Positions 12,998 through 13,015 of a stretch of 13,015 bases of DNA are shown here, one piece after another. Position 1 is the stretch's first letter. The number at the start of each line of letters is the position of its first letter. A program made the position numbers and the translations under genes. This stretch comes from CAYWVO01 sp964461835 (GTDB lineage: Bacteria > Zixibacteria > MSB-5A5 > WJJR01 > JAJRUJ01). A model generated the notes under the pieces. The model made no database searches and was not told where the DNA came from. It was given only the letters and a program-made list of their open reading frames with translations. The stretch lies in NCBI GenBank assembly GCA_964461835.1, contig CAYWVO010000065.1, positions 1 to 13,015 of the forward strand, read 5' to 3'.

Positions 12998-13015
12998 CGT
13001 CCCAGCGGTTTGACC

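Larger units (their letters stand above)
12642..13015. other. Gene-free, palindrome-rich end of the window
   Basis: No gene is supported. The stretch holds the nested inverted repeats of 12711-12832, a REP-like element (12855-12882), a two-stem hairpin (12900-12947) and the GCGCGGC repeat with its hairpin (12971-12997). The promoter of the - strand membrane protein should lie at the left edge, but none is clear. Confidence 0.65.

Noticed and set aside
1..13015. CRISPR array
   Set aside because: Repeats are palindromic and dispersed; none are evenly spaced with unique spacers.

Overview
The window looks like chromosomal DNA of an uncultured, mid-GC bacterium (roughly 54 % G+C by eye) with a selenocysteine-using metabolism. 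The gene families alone (641-aa aconitase, GcvT, ComB-like phosphatase, LdhA-type dehydrogenase, YbhN-type membrane protein) do not fix a phylum. The many short dispersed palindromes between genes recall environmental genomes of candidate phyla, but that is only an impression.

Layout, left to right. At 1-310 is the 3' end of an IS256-family insertion sequence. At 310-775 is a gene-free stretch packed with hairpins and the first copy of an 88-bp direct repeat. A hicB-hicA toxin-antitoxin pair (776-1303) is followed at once by the second copy of that repeat. Then comes a tight + strand run, aconitase - gcvT - comB-like (1440-5239), with gaps of 20 and 24 bp, probably one transcript. A repeat-rich spacer (5240-5624) leads to tRNA-Ser(GCU) and an ldhA-type D-lactate dehydrogenase (5813-6832).

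At 7041-8122 on the - strand is a small decaying phage-like lysis cassette: an intact M15 peptidase (endolysin-like) followed by a broken 3TM-type holin gene that only appears when frames are joined by hand. At 8553-9341 is the most notable gene: a lipoprotein of the peroxiredoxin-like (AhpC/TSA) family whose catalytic cysteine codon is an in-frame TGA, followed at the right distance by a bacterial SECIS-like hairpin. It is read here as a selenoprotein of 262 aa that a standard ORF call splits in two.

A 780-bp spacer with a coding-like relic precedes UDP-glucose 6-dehydrogenase (10126-11535), which converges with a YbhN/LPG-synthase-like membrane protein (11640-12641, - strand). These last two fit envelope polysaccharide or lipid work. 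The final 370 bp hold no gene but several nested inverted repeats, related in part to repeats elsewhere in the window.
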